A stretch of DNA of 64,000 nucleotides from assembly GCA_016183935.1 (NCBI GenBank), contig JACPDR010000045.1:17216-81215 (forward strand), read 5' to 3'. This DNA is from Caulobacterales bacterium (GTDB lineage Bacteria; Pseudomonadota; Alphaproteobacteria; Caulobacterales; Caulobacteraceae). The translations under genes were made by a program, and so were the position numbers. Below, piece by piece: positions 28,167 to 36,419 of this stretch. The first letter of the stretch is position 1. Each line of letters opens with the position of its first letter. Under the pieces are notes generated by a model. That model was given only the letters and a program-made list of their open reading frames with translations, was not told the DNA's origin and did no database searches.

Positions 28167-28281
28167 TTTCCACCGGAGCTTTGACGATCCGCATGACAAC
28201 CGCGATGTATAAGACCGCGCGTGGGTTCGCCGGACCCCGCGCGGCGATCGCGCCTGGACTTCCGGCCTGAACGAGGCCCGC

Positions 28282-28854
28282 ATGCGATTCCCGAAGACGA
28301 CATCGCTCGGGATGATTCGCACCCCTTCCCTGCCCCGCCTGAGCCTGGTCTCGATCTCCAGCGTCGCGGGCACGGCCTGCACCGTCGCCTTCTGGGTCCT
28401 GACCGTGGGCGCCGTCCTCATCCCCGCCTCCGTCGTGGCGCTGAAGGTTTTCGGCACGCCCGTCGTGACCGCCGGGGCCGGCGAGGACGCCATCGTGATC
28501 CCCCTGCCCTGGGCCTATGTGCTGCTCGTCGCCACGGCCGCCTTCGCCTATCTGTCCATTTCCGCCCTGATCTTCCGCCTGCTGATCCATATCGTCGCGA
28601 CGCTGCGGGTGGGCGACCCCTTCCATCCGCTCAACGTCCGCCGGCTGCACCAGATCGGCGCCGCCTTCGCCGCGGTCACCCTCGGCGTCTGGGCCGGCCA
28701 GTTCCTCGTCGCCCGTTTCGTGCGCGGGGCCATGGAGGCCCCCAGCCTGTTCGATCTGATCACCCCGTCCTTCGCGGTCGTCATCATCGTGGTGATCGCC
28801 GAGGTCTTCCGCGAGGGCGCGCGTCTGCGCCGCGAATCCGAACTGACCATCTAG
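28282..28854 (+). CDS. DUF2975 membrane protein
   Basis: This 190-aa protein has four hydrophobic segments at about residues 28-58, 77-100, 125-145 and 155-178. The RVGDPFHPLNVRRLHQIG stretch between helices 2 and 3 is typical of DUF2975 proteins. Members are usually encoded just before a small XRE regulator of the YozG type, and that is the case here (28978). Function is unknown; the pairing suggests a membrane protein that modulates the regulator. Confidence 0.82.
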   Translation: MRFPKTTSLGMIRTPSLPRLSLVSISSVAGTACTVAFWVLTVGAVLIPASVVALKVFGTPVVTAGAGEDAIVIPLPWAYVLLVATAAFAYLSISALIFRLLIHIVATLRVGDPFHPLNVRRLHQIGAAFAAVTLGVWAGQFLVARFVRGAMEAPSLFDLITPSFAVVIIVVIAEVFREGARLRRESELTI

Positions 28855-28858
28855 AGTG

Positions 28859-28956
28859 GCTGCGCGGTCAAAAGGCTCCGCCTTTTCGACCCGACGCGCA
28901 GCGAGATTTTTGAGTAGCTGCGCAGTAAGGCTCCGCCCTTCTCGACCCGCCGCGCA
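28859..28956. repeat. Two tandem hairpin-forming repeats
   Basis: Two related units lie at 28859-28902 and 28917-28956. Each contains GCTGCGC, then a small hairpin around GGCTCCGCC, then TCGACCCG and CGCGCA. In the first, AAAAGGC/GCCTTTT makes a strong stem. They sit between the DUF2975 and XRE genes and could attenuate or process the transcript, or be REP-like elements. Confidence 0.65.
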
Positions 28957-28977
28957 CCGTTAGATAGAGAAAGTCCC

Positions 28978-29238
28978 ATGGCCATCCGCGTCCAGCTCGA
29001 TCGCATCCTCCTCGAACGGCGCATGTCGCTGACCGAGCTGGCCGACCGCGTCGGCGTGACCCTGGCCAATCTGTCGATCCTCAAGACGGGCAAGGCGCGC
29101 GCCATCCGGTTCACCACCCTCGACGCCCTGTGCCGCGAACTGAACTGCCAGCCCGGCGACCTGCTGATCCAGACGCCCGGCCCCCAGGACGCCGGCTCCG
29201 ACGAGGACACCGACGGGAACGCCCCCGGCACGACATGA
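28978..29238 (+). CDS. XRE-family transcriptional regulator (YozG-like)
   Basis: This 86-aa protein is a single Cro/C1-type helix-turn-helix: RILLERRMSLTELADRVGVT, then LANLSILKTGKARAIRFTTL and CRELNCQPGDLL. An acidic tail follows. It has the size and wording of the YozG group that accompanies DUF2975 proteins. Its stop overlaps the next start as ATGA. It probably controls its own operon. Confidence 0.92.
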   Translation: MAIRVQLDRILLERRMSLTELADRVGVTLANLSILKTGKARAIRFTTLDALCRELNCQPGDLLIQTPGPQDAGSDEDTDGNAPGTT

Positions 29239-29780
29239 GCCGGCGTGACGACCTGAGCCCGGAGGACCGCCGCATCTGGGCGCGGGTGGCGGGCTCGGTG
29301 ACCCCGTCGAAGCCGAAGAAGGCCGCCCGCATCATTCCGGGCGCCGCCGTCGTCGATCCTCCGCCCGCCCCGATGCCGACGAAGCCGTCCCGGCCGCGCG
29401 GAGTCGCCCCGGCGTGGACGGCTCCGCCTCCGGGACCCGCCCGCCCCCGCGGCCTGCCCGAGGAACTCGAGCCCCGCCGCCAGCGCCGCCTGTCGCGTGA
29501 GCGCGATCCGATCGAGGCGAAGATCGACCTGCACGGCTTCGGCCGCTTCCAGGCCCACGACGCCCTGACCGCCTTCCTGATGGGGGCGCAGGCGCGGGGC
29601 TATCGCTCGGTGCTGGTGGTCACCGGACAGGGCCGGCGCGGCGGGACCGGCGTGATCCGCGCCTCGGTGCACGAATGGCTGCAGGCCCCGGCGCTGCGGG
29701 GGGTGGTGTCGGGGTTCGCTCCCGCCGCTCGAAAGCACGGCGGCGACGGGGCGCTGTATGTGACGATCAGGCGAGGCTGA
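29235..29780 (+). CDS. Smr-domain protein
   Basis: The ATG at 29235 overlaps the XRE stop. The 181-aa product has a polar, proline-rich N-terminal half (residues 1-90) and a C-terminal Smr domain: KIDLHGFGRFQAHDALTAFL, then RSVLVVTGQGRRGGTGVIR and SGFAPAARKHGGDGALYV. DLHG and the TGxG segment are the Smr signature. Smr domains are nickases or RNA endonucleases related to the end of MutS2. The substrate of this stand-alone form is unknown. Confidence 0.9.
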   Translation: MSRRDDLSPEDRRIWARVAGSVTPSKPKKAARIIPGAAVVDPPPAPMPTKPSRPRGVAPAWTAPPPGPARPRGLPEELEPRRQRRLSRERDPIEAKIDLHGFGRFQAHDALTAFLMGAQARGYRSVLVVTGQGRRGGTGVIRASVHEWLQAPALRGVVSGFAPAARKHGGDGALYVTIRRG

Positions 29781-29783
29781 AGA

Positions 29784-29868
29784 GTGATTAGCGGTTAGTG
29801 GTTAGTGGTTGGCTGGGGTCGAAGCCGCAGCCCTCGACGATCCGCCGGTGCAATCACTAACCACTCAG
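29784..29868. terminator. Inverted repeat between convergent genes
   Basis: Repeats of TTAGTGG on the left (about 29788-29810) pair with CACTAACCACT at about 29856-29866. The arrangement sits between the convergent smr and adenosine kinase genes and can fold from either strand. It also reads as a short tandem repeat (GGTTAGTGGTTAGTGGTT). Confidence 0.5.
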
Positions 29869-30887
29869 CTCAGCGTCAGTCCCGCGTCCTTCGCCAGCGT
29901 CTCCAGCGACACCATCGGCCGCGGTCCCCAGTGGGTGATGACCTCGGCGGCCGCCAGCGAGCCGAGCTTGCCGGCGTCCTCCAGCGACAGGCCGCGGGCG
30001 AGGCCGAGCAGCAGGCCGGCGGCGTACTGGTCGCCGGCGCCGGTGGTGTCGACCACCTTGTCGACGGGACAGGCGGCGACCTCGACCCGCTCGGCCCCGC
30101 CGCGGCCGAACACCACCGAGCCCTTCGGCCCGCGGGTGACGGCGGCGGTGTCGACGATGCGGCCCAGGTGGGCGGCGGCGTGGTCGAAGTCCTCGGTCTC
30201 GAACAGGGCGTGGAGCTCGGCCTCGTTGGCCAGGACGATGTCGGCCGAGGCCTCGATGAAGGCCAGCAGCTCGGCCCGCCAGCGGTGGACCACGAAGCTG
30301 TCCGACAGGGTGATGGCGACCTTGCGCCCGGCGGCGTGGGCGGCGGCGGCGGCGGCCTCGAAGGCGGCGCGGGCCGGGGCCGGGTCGAACAGATAGCCCT
30401 CCAGATAGACGATGGCCGACGATCCGATCACCCCGGTGTCGATGTCAGCCATGGTCAGCTGGTTGGCGGCGCCGAGGAAGGTGCACATGGTGCGCTGGCC
30501 GTCGGGCGTGACGTTGATCATGCAGACGCCGGTGGCCAGGCCGGTCGCGGCGCCGTTCGTCAACGGCGGCGTCTCGAAGTGGACGCCGACGGCGCGGATG
30601 TCGTGGGTGAAGACGCCCCCCAGGGTGTCGTCCGCCACCTTGCCGATATAGGCCGCACGGCCGCCGAACGAGCCGACCCCGGCGACGGTGTTGCCGGCCG
30701 AGCCGCCCGAGGCCTCGACCCCCGCGGCCATGGCGTCGTAGAGGGCCGCGCTGCGGGCCGCATCGACCAGCTGCATCGAACCTGCGGTGAGGCCCTGGGC
30801 CTCCAGGAAAGCGGGCTCGCAGGGGGCGAGCACGTCGACGATGGCGTTGCCGACGGCGCAGACGTCATAGGCGGGGGCTTGGGTCAT
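29865..30887 (-). CDS. Adenosine kinase (PfkB family)
   Basis: The ATG at 30887 gives 340 aa; an ATG at 30899 would add four residues. PfkB motifs are VGNAIVDVLAP near the start, GGSAGNTVAGVGSFGG and the C-terminal VDTTGAGDQYAAGLLLGLARG with the catalytic Asp of GAGD. The wording is closest to alphaproteobacterial adenosine kinases, which phosphorylate adenosine to AMP. A ribokinase-like substrate cannot be excluded. The gene is divergent from the next one. Confidence 0.88.
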   Translation of the reverse strand: MTQAPAYDVCAVGNAIVDVLAPCEPAFLEAQGLTAGSMQLVDAARSAALYDAMAAGVEASGGSAGNTVAGVGSFGGRAAYIGKVADDTLGGVFTHDIRAVGVHFETPPLTNGAATGLATGVCMINVTPDGQRTMCTFLGAANQLTMADIDTGVIGSSAIVYLEGYLFDPAPARAAFEAAAAAAHAAGRKVAITLSDSFVVHRWRAELLAFIEASADIVLANEAELHALFETEDFDHAAAHLGRIVDTAAVTRGPKGSVVFGRGGAERVEVAACPVDKVVDTTGAGDQYAAGLLLGLARGLSLEDAGKLGSLAAAEVITHWGPRPMVSLETLAKDAGLTLS

Positions 30888-31003
30888 GGGCGCGGCCATA
30901 GCGGGCGGCGGCGGCGAAGGCCAGAGCCGCCACCTTGCCGAAGCTTCACTTGAGCGCCACGCCCGGCGCGCGCAAATGGACGACCCTTGCGCCGGAGCCG
31001 CCC

Positions 31004-31729
31004 ATGCTGAGCCTTCTGATCGCCCTCGCCGCCGGTCCCGCCCAGGACCCGGCCGTCGTTCCCGACGGGACGCGTCTGGCCGCGAGCCGGACCTGCTACA
31101 CCTTCAACATAAGCCGCGACGGGGTCAGCCGGCCCGCCGGCGTGACCTGGCAGACCGTGGAAAGGACGGTGCGCGACGGGCGGCCCGTGCTCGAGATCGT
31201 GGCGCACCAGTCGATGAACGGCGGCGCCTTCGACATGCGCGACGAGTTCGTGCTCGACGCGGCGACCCTGCGCCCCCTCTCGCTGATCAACCGCCGCAAG
31301 GGCGGGGTCCATGTCCGCGTCACCTATGCCGACGACCGGATCACCGGCGAGCGGATCGAGGACGGGGCGGTCCAGCCCATCGACGTGCCGCTGGACGGGC
31401 CGGTCTGGGAGGGCAATCTGTTCGGCCCGACCTTCGCCGCCCTGCCGCTGGCCGAGGGCGCGAGCTTCACCCTGCCCTGGTGGCAGTACGACAAGGGCTT
31501 CGGACAGTTTTCGGTGCGGGTGACGGGCTCGCGCACCGTCGAGACCGGGGCCGGGCCCGTCGACGCCTGGGTGCTGGCGGTCACGCCCGGGCTGGAGACC
31601 GCGCCCGGCGAGGAACAGCCGGTCACCTATCTGATCAGCAAGACGGAGCCGCGGGAGCTGTCCTATAGCGTCGCCGGGTTTTCGCAGACGCCGGGCGGCG
31701 ACTGCTCGGCGCTGGAGTCGGCGCAATGA
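31004..31729 (+). CDS. Secreted protein, DUF3108-like
   Basis: The ATG at 31004 has GGAG about 7 bases upstream and opens a 241-aa frame with a short hydrophobic N-terminus (MLSLLIALAAGPAQD). The body has a beta-rich pattern with a TLRPLSLINRRKGG stretch and a closing SAVA-like region near KTEPRELSYSV. A DUF3108-type envelope protein is the best guess. The product is probably periplasmic. Its stop overlaps the ATP-grasp gene start as ATGA. Confidence 0.65.
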   Translation: MLSLLIALAAGPAQDPAVVPDGTRLAASRTCYTFNISRDGVSRPAGVTWQTVERTVRDGRPVLEIVAHQSMNGGAFDMRDEFVLDAATLRPLSLINRRKGGVHVRVTYADDRITGERIEDGAVQPIDVPLDGPVWEGNLFGPTFAALPLAEGASFTLPWWQYDKGFGQFSVRVTGSRTVETGAGPVDAWVLAVTPGLETAPGEEQPVTYLISKTEPRELSYSVAGFSQTPGGDCSALESAQ

Positions 31730-32604
31730 GCCGCGTCGCCGTCCTGACCCCCGACCCCGCCGACGCCTCCTACGCCGGCCAGTGGCCCGGCGTGCTGGAG
31801 CGGCTTTCGGAAGCGCTTGCCGGGGTCGGCGTCACCGCCGAACCGACGCCGTGGACGGAGCACGTCGAGGACGCGTCGGGCCTGACCGGCTATCCGCTGG
31901 TCCTGCCGCTGATCGTCTGGGGCTATCACCGCGACCATGAGCGCTGGATGCGGGCCTGCGCGACCTGGGCGGCCGCCGCCGTGCCGATGCTCAACCCGGC
32001 CGGGGTGATCGCGTGGAACTCCGACAAGGCCTACCTCGGCCGGCTGGCCGACCGCGGCGTCGCCATCCCGGAAACGGTGTGGGTCGAGGGCGTAACCCAG
32101 GCCGACGTCGACGCCGCCTTCGACCGCTTCGGGTCCGAGGTGATCATCGTCAAGCCGCGCGTCTCGGGCGGGGCGTGGAAGACGCTGCGGCTGTCGCGCG
32201 GCGAGCGGCTGGCGGACGCGCCGGAGGGGCCGGCGATGATCCAGCCCTACCTTCCGTCGATCGAGACGGAAGGCGAAACCTCGCTGCTGTTCTTCGGCGG
32301 CGAGCTCAGCCACGTGGTCAACAAGCGGCCGGTGGCGGGCGAGTTCCGCATCCAGGTCCAGTTCGGCGGCCAGTATGTCGCCCTGGCCGAGCCGCCGGCG
32401 GGGGCGCTGGCGCTGGCGAAGCAGACGCTGGCGGCCATCGACGAGGACCTGCTCTATGCCCGCATCGACATGGCGCGGGGGCCGGACGGCGGCTGGCTGC
32501 TGATGGAGGCGGAGCTGATCGAGCCTGACTTCTACCTCGGCTCGGCGCCGGAGGGCGGACGGCGGTTCGCGGAAGCCGTCAGGAACGTTCTGAACGAAGC
32601 CTGA
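31726..32604 (+). CDS. ATP-grasp family ligase-like protein
   Basis: This 292-aa protein has the N-terminal Rossmann-like part VAVLTPDP, the lid region LNPAGVIAWNSDKAYLGRLA near residue 95, VIIVKPRVSGGAWKT near 142 and the metal-binding end LLMEAELIEPDFYLG near 265. ATP-grasp enzymes couple ATP cleavage to carboxylate-amine or thiol ligation. The substrate is unknown. It is coupled to the secreted protein upstream, and its 3' end overlaps the convergent membrane gene by 26 bases. Confidence 0.82.
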   Translation: MSRVAVLTPDPADASYAGQWPGVLERLSEALAGVGVTAEPTPWTEHVEDASGLTGYPLVLPLIVWGYHRDHERWMRACATWAAAAVPMLNPAGVIAWNSDKAYLGRLADRGVAIPETVWVEGVTQADVDAAFDRFGSEVIIVKPRVSGGAWKTLRLSRGERLADAPEGPAMIQPYLPSIETEGETSLLFFGGELSHVVNKRPVAGEFRIQVQFGGQYVALAEPPAGALALAKQTLAAIDEDLLYARIDMARGPDGGWLLMEAELIEPDFYLGSAPEGGRRFAEAVRNVLNEA

Positions 32605-33034
32605 GCCTGGACAGGGCGAACAGAACGGCCGCCCCGAGCGCCCCCGCGCAGAGATACGCGACCGCTGCCCAATACCATGGCGTCAGAAACTCGGCTCTCG
32701 CCTGGCCCGGCCCCCAGCCCTGATCGGCCCCGCCTTTCGGGAACACCCTCAAAAGCTCGATTTCCATGCGGATCAGGTGGAAAGCGGCATAGCCGATGCC
32801 AAACAACGCGCACGCGAGCGCCAACCTCTCAATCCATCCGGCCGGACGTTTCAGAAAGTGAAGCCCTGCCCCACCGATCACCATGGCCGCCACCACCACA
32901 TAACCTAGAACATCTTCGGTCGTGGGATGGGCAACCATCTCCAGCGCCTCATCGGGGTGGGGGTGGGTCATCGCGATCGCCAACGTCGCGACCACCGCAA
33001 TAAAAATCGCCAGAAGCAGACATCTGCGGACCAT
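32579..33034 (-). CDS. Small membrane protein of unknown function
   Basis: The ATG at 33034 has GGGGGAG about 6 bases upstream; a GTG at 33055 overlapping the nth stop is the alternative. The 151-aa product has four hydrophobic segments (about residues 5-22, 43-60, 70-92 and 118-138) and ends in a basic tail (LSRLRLRSERS). I recognise no family. It lies downstream of nth on the same strand. Confidence 0.7.
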   Translation of the reverse strand: MVRRCLLLAIFIAVVATLAIAMTHPHPDEALEMVAHPTTEDVLGYVVVAAMVIGGAGLHFLKRPAGWIERLALACALFGIGYAAFHLIRMEIELLRVFPKGGADQGWGPGQARAEFLTPWYWAAVAYLCAGALGAAVLFALSRLRLRSERS

Positions 33035-33051
33035 TGCTGACTCCCCCGAAC

Positions 33052-33801
33052 TCACCTCGCCTCTCCCGCCGCCATCAGGTCAAGTCGCGACGGGCACAGG
33101 TCGCTGATCACGCAGGCGCTGCATTTCGGCTTGCGCGCCGTGCAGGTGTAGCGGCCGTGCAGGATCAGCCAATGGTGGGCCTTAGGCAGCCACGCCTCGG
33201 GCACGACGCGGAACAGTTGGGCCTCGACCTTGTCGGGCGTGCCGGCGTTGGCGAGGCCGAGGCGGTGCGAGACGCGGAACACGTGGGTGTCGACCGCGAT
33301 GGCGGCCTCTATCCCCAGTTCGTTGAGGACGACGCTGGCGGTCTTGCGCCCGACGCCCGGCAACGACTGCAGCGCCGCGCGGTTCAGGGGGACCTCGCCG
33401 CCGTATTGTTCCAGCAGGATGCGGCTGAGGGCGATGACGTTGCGCGCCTTGCCGCGATAGAGGCCGATCGAGGCGATGTACGGGGTCAGCCCCTCTTCCC
33501 CGAGGGCCAGCATCTTGGCCGGCGTGTCGGCGACCTTGAACAGCCGGTCGGTGGCCTTGTTGACCGAGACGTCCGTGGCCTGGGCCGACAGGGCGACGGC
33601 GACCACCAGGGTGAAGGGGCTGGAGAAGTTCAGCTCGGTCTTCGGGTCGGGCATGACCCGCGACAGCCGCTCGAAAATGGCTTCGACCCGGTCCTCGTCC
33701 GGGGGCCAGCCGAGCACGGGAACCATGGCCCCGGTCATCACGGCGGGGCGCCTGGGCGCGGACTTCGGGCGGCTCCCGGAGGGAGCCCTGGGCGGCTTCA
33801 T
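33052..33801 (-). CDS. nth: Endonuclease III
   Basis: This 249-aa DNA glycosylase/AP lyase removes oxidised pyrimidines. The helix-hairpin-helix LPGVGRKTA carries the catalytic Lys153, and VDTHVFRVS carries Asp171, with the same spacing as in E. coli. The iron-sulphur ligands follow as CTARKPKCSACVISDLC. An N-terminal extension of about 30 basic residues is present. Its start overlaps the amine oxidase stop (ATGA). Confidence 0.96.
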   Translation of the reverse strand: MKPPRAPSGSRPKSAPRRPAVMTGAMVPVLGWPPDEDRVEAIFERLSRVMPDPKTELNFSSPFTLVVAVALSAQATDVSVNKATDRLFKVADTPAKMLALGEEGLTPYIASIGLYRGKARNVIALSRILLEQYGGEVPLNRAALQSLPGVGRKTASVVLNELGIEAAIAVDTHVFRVSHRLGLANAGTPDKVEAQLFRVVPEAWLPKAHHWLILHGRYTCTARKPKCSACVISDLCPSRLDLMAAGEAR

Positions 33802-35078
33802 GCCTCGTCGTCGCCGGGCGCGGGGCCGGCGTCAAGGCCGAGCGCCGCCAACGCCTCGCGCGCCGCCCGCTCCCCCTCCAGCCACGCCCCGTGCGCCGTG
33901 CCGTAGAAATCCTTCGACGTCGCCTCGCCGGCGATGAAGATACGGTCCTCGACCACCGCCTTCAGCCGCGCCCGGTCGCCGGCATGACCCGGACGAGCGT
34001 GGGAATAGGCCCCGCGCGACCACGGGTCGGCGCCCCACATCGAGGTCGCGACGGGCTCGATCCGCTTGCGCATGTTCGAGCCGAACAGGTTCGCCAGTTC
34101 GTCCGAGGCGAAGGCGAAGAAGGCGGCCTCGCCCTCGGCCTCGAGCTGGCGGGCGATGTCGCCGCCGAACCAGGCCTCGATCATCGGGCGGCCGAACGGG
34201 CGCAGGTGATAGCCGGCGGTGTCGGGCGTATCCGACCGGCCCCACAGCTGGCTGTCGGGCGGGAAGTCCTCCGCGCCCGTCACTGTCATGTGCAGCTTGG
34301 AGGCCAGGCCGAGCGGCAGGTTAGCCGCCGCCTCCATCAGGTCCGGCAGCGGCGGGTCGAAGCGCACCGCCTCCGCCGCGATCAGGTCGGTGGGCAGGGT
34401 CAGGATCACCGCGCGAGCCTCGACCCCGCCCCTCGCCGTCTCCAGCCGCAGGACCGGGCCGGAGCGGTCGACACGGTGCGCCGGGCAATCGAGCACGACC
34501 GGGGCGCCGACGCTCAGCCGCTCGACCAGCCGGCCGTAGCCCTCGGCCACCCGCCAGTTCACCCCGGTGTCGCGATAGGCGTCGTAGTCGCGGATCGAGA
34601 CTTCGGCGAAGCGGGCGCCGTTCAGGGCCCCGGAGATGGCGTCGATGCGGCCGTTCCATCGGCTGTCGGGGTCGAACAGGGTCGAGGCCGAACCCTCCTC
34701 GCCGCGCGCGGCCGCCTCGGCGACACGGGCCTCGAAGGCGGCGAAGGCGGCGCCGAATTCGGCCTGCTCTCCCGGCGACATCTCGTGATCGAAGGCCTGG
34801 CGCTCCCATGGCGGCGGCGTGCGGTCGATCGTGAACCCGGCGGACCCGGCCAGCTTCGCCAACGGGTTCTCGTCGGCCGAGTGCAGCCAGCCGCAGCCCA
34901 GGTCGAGCGCGTGGCCCTCGCGCACGATGGTATGGGCGCGGCCGCCGATCCGGTCGCGCGCCTCGAGCGCCACGACCGACAGACCCGCCCGCGTCAGCCG
35001 ACGCGCCGCCGCGACGCCGGCGGCCCCCGCCCCGATAACGGCGGCATCGACGGAGGACGGCGGGGCGACGAGGCTCAT
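33798..35078 (-). CDS. Flavin amine oxidase family protein
   Basis: This 426-aa FAD enzyme starts with the Rossmann motif VIGAGAAGVAAARRL and the RIGGRAHT segment of the amine oxidase family, followed by LDLGCGWLHS. The C-terminal FAD-binding end is RIFIAGEATSKDFYGTAHGAWLEGERAA. Such enzymes oxidise amines or act as desaturases. The substrate is not evident. It is the first gene of a coupled set with nth and the small membrane protein. Confidence 0.88.
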   Translation of the reverse strand: MSLVAPPSSVDAAVIGAGAAGVAAARRLTRAGLSVVALEARDRIGGRAHTIVREGHALDLGCGWLHSADENPLAKLAGSAGFTIDRTPPPWERQAFDHEMSPGEQAEFGAAFAAFEARVAEAAARGEEGSASTLFDPDSRWNGRIDAISGALNGARFAEVSIRDYDAYRDTGVNWRVAEGYGRLVERLSVGAPVVLDCPAHRVDRSGPVLRLETARGGVEARAVILTLPTDLIAAEAVRFDPPLPDLMEAAANLPLGLASKLHMTVTGAEDFPPDSQLWGRSDTPDTAGYHLRPFGRPMIEAWFGGDIARQLEAEGEAAFFAFASDELANLFGSNMRKRIEPVATSMWGADPWSRGAYSHARPGHAGDRARLKAVVEDRIFIAGEATSKDFYGTAHGAWLEGERAAREALAALGLDAGPAPGDDEA

Positions 35079-35179
35079 GCCGCCTGTTTCGGCGCGACCG
35101 GGGTCGGGGGCAAGACGGCAAGGCTTGGCGCGGGGGTCATGGCGGGTCTAAGGACGCGGCGCCTGTCCCGGAGTTCCCC

Positions 35180-35929
35180 ATGCTGATTCATCTGTCGTCC
35201 TGGCCCGAAATCGACGCGCGGCTGAAGACCGTGAAAACGGTCGTCGTGCCCATCGGCTCCAACGAGCAGCATGGGCCGACCGGCCTGCTGGGCACCGACT
35301 GGCTGTGCCCCGAGATCATCGCCCACGCGGCGGAGCAGCAGGACGGCCAGCTGGTCGTCGCCCCGACCTTCAACATCGGCATGGCCCAGCATCACCTGGC
35401 CTTCGCCGGCACGATCAGCCTGCGCCCGTCGACCTTCATGGCCGCCATCACCGACTGGGTGAACTCGCTCAGCCGGCACGGCTTCGAGCGGATCTATTTC
35501 CTCAACGGCCACGGCGGCAATGTCGCGACGATCGAGGCGACCTTCGCCGAAATCTACGCGGAGTGGAGCTTCCTCGAGGAGCGCGCCCCGTTCGTGCTGA
35601 AGCTGCGCAACTGGTGGGATCTGCCGGGCGTGACCTCGCTGTGCAACCGGATGTTCCCGACCGGCCACGGCATGCACGCCACCCCGTCGGAGATCGCCGT
35701 CACCCAGGCCGCCTATCCGGATCACATAAAGACAGCTTCGTACGAGCCGAAGATCGCGCCGGTCGGGCCGATCCGCGATGCCCTCGACTACCGCGCCCGC
35801 TTCCCCGACGGCCGCATCGGCTCCGACCCGGCCCAGGCCAGCCCCGAGAAGGGCCGCCAGATCATCGACGCGGCGGTTCCGGCGCTGTTGAAAGACGTGG
35901 CCGACTTCGCCGCCGAGGTCTTGCCGTAA
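35180..35929 (+). CDS. Creatininase-family amidohydrolase
   Basis: This 249-aa protein has the creatininase metal-binding signature: PIGSNEQHGPTGLLGTDW near residue 25, HHLAFAGTISL near 72, NGHGGNVATIEA near 110 and the GHGMHATPSEI segment near 165. The family includes creatininase and the FAPy-deformylase ArfB and MftE-like enzymes. The real substrate is unknown. A divergent promoter region separates it from the amine oxidase gene. Confidence 0.9.
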   Translation: MLIHLSSWPEIDARLKTVKTVVVPIGSNEQHGPTGLLGTDWLCPEIIAHAAEQQDGQLVVAPTFNIGMAQHHLAFAGTISLRPSTFMAAITDWVNSLSRHGFERIYFLNGHGGNVATIEATFAEIYAEWSFLEERAPFVLKLRNWWDLPGVTSLCNRMFPTGHGMHATPSEIAVTQAAYPDHIKTASYEPKIAPVGPIRDALDYRARFPDGRIGSDPAQASPEKGRQIIDAAVPALLKDVADFAAEVLP

Positions 35930-35955
35930 ACACCATTGGCGCGCACGGTCGGCGC

Positions 35956-36417
35956 ATGACACCGATCGATCAGGCGACCCGCACGGCCAGGGCCGGGCAA
36001 GAACTGCTGCAGGCCTCGGGGGACGTCATCACCCGGCGGCTTGAGATCGTCGCCGAGGCCCTGCGCGATCCAATGAAGGCCGACCTGCGCGAGATGAGCC
36101 TGATGGGGTCGGAGAAGGTCGAGGCGCTGACAGCCTCGGCCACCGTGGGCCTGAACGGCGCAATGAACATGGCCGCCGTCGGAGCCGCCGTCGCCGCCCG
36201 CGAGACCGCGGCGGCGCAGGGAGCGCTGGACGCCGTCGTCAACGCCCGCACCCCGATCGACGCCGCCATGGCGCAGGGCAGCTGGGCCTCGGCCGCGATG
36301 GGCCGCGCGGTCAGCGACGGCTGGGCCTTCGGCGCGACGATGCTGAAGCTTCAGGCCGACGCCCTGGCCCCGATCCACGCGGCGGCGATGGCCAATGCGA
36401 AGCGGCTGAAGCGGTAG
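35956..36417 (+). CDS. Phasin-like protein
   Basis: The ATG at 35956 opens a 153-aa frame 26 bases after the creatininase stop. The sequence is Ala- and Met-rich and almost entirely amphipathic helix (MSLMGSEKVEALTASATVGL, then AVAARETAAAQGALDAVVNA), as in phasins that coat polyhydroxyalkanoate granules. The resemblance is to composition and helix pattern and no PHA gene is nearby. Treat the name as provisional. Confidence 0.6.
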   Translation: MTPIDQATRTARAGQELLQASGDVITRRLEIVAEALRDPMKADLREMSLMGSEKVEALTASATVGLNGAMNMAAVGAAVAARETAAAQGALDAVVNARTPIDAAMAQGSWASAAMGRAVSDGWAFGATMLKLQADALAPIHAAAMANAKRLKR

Positions 36418-36419
36418 AT

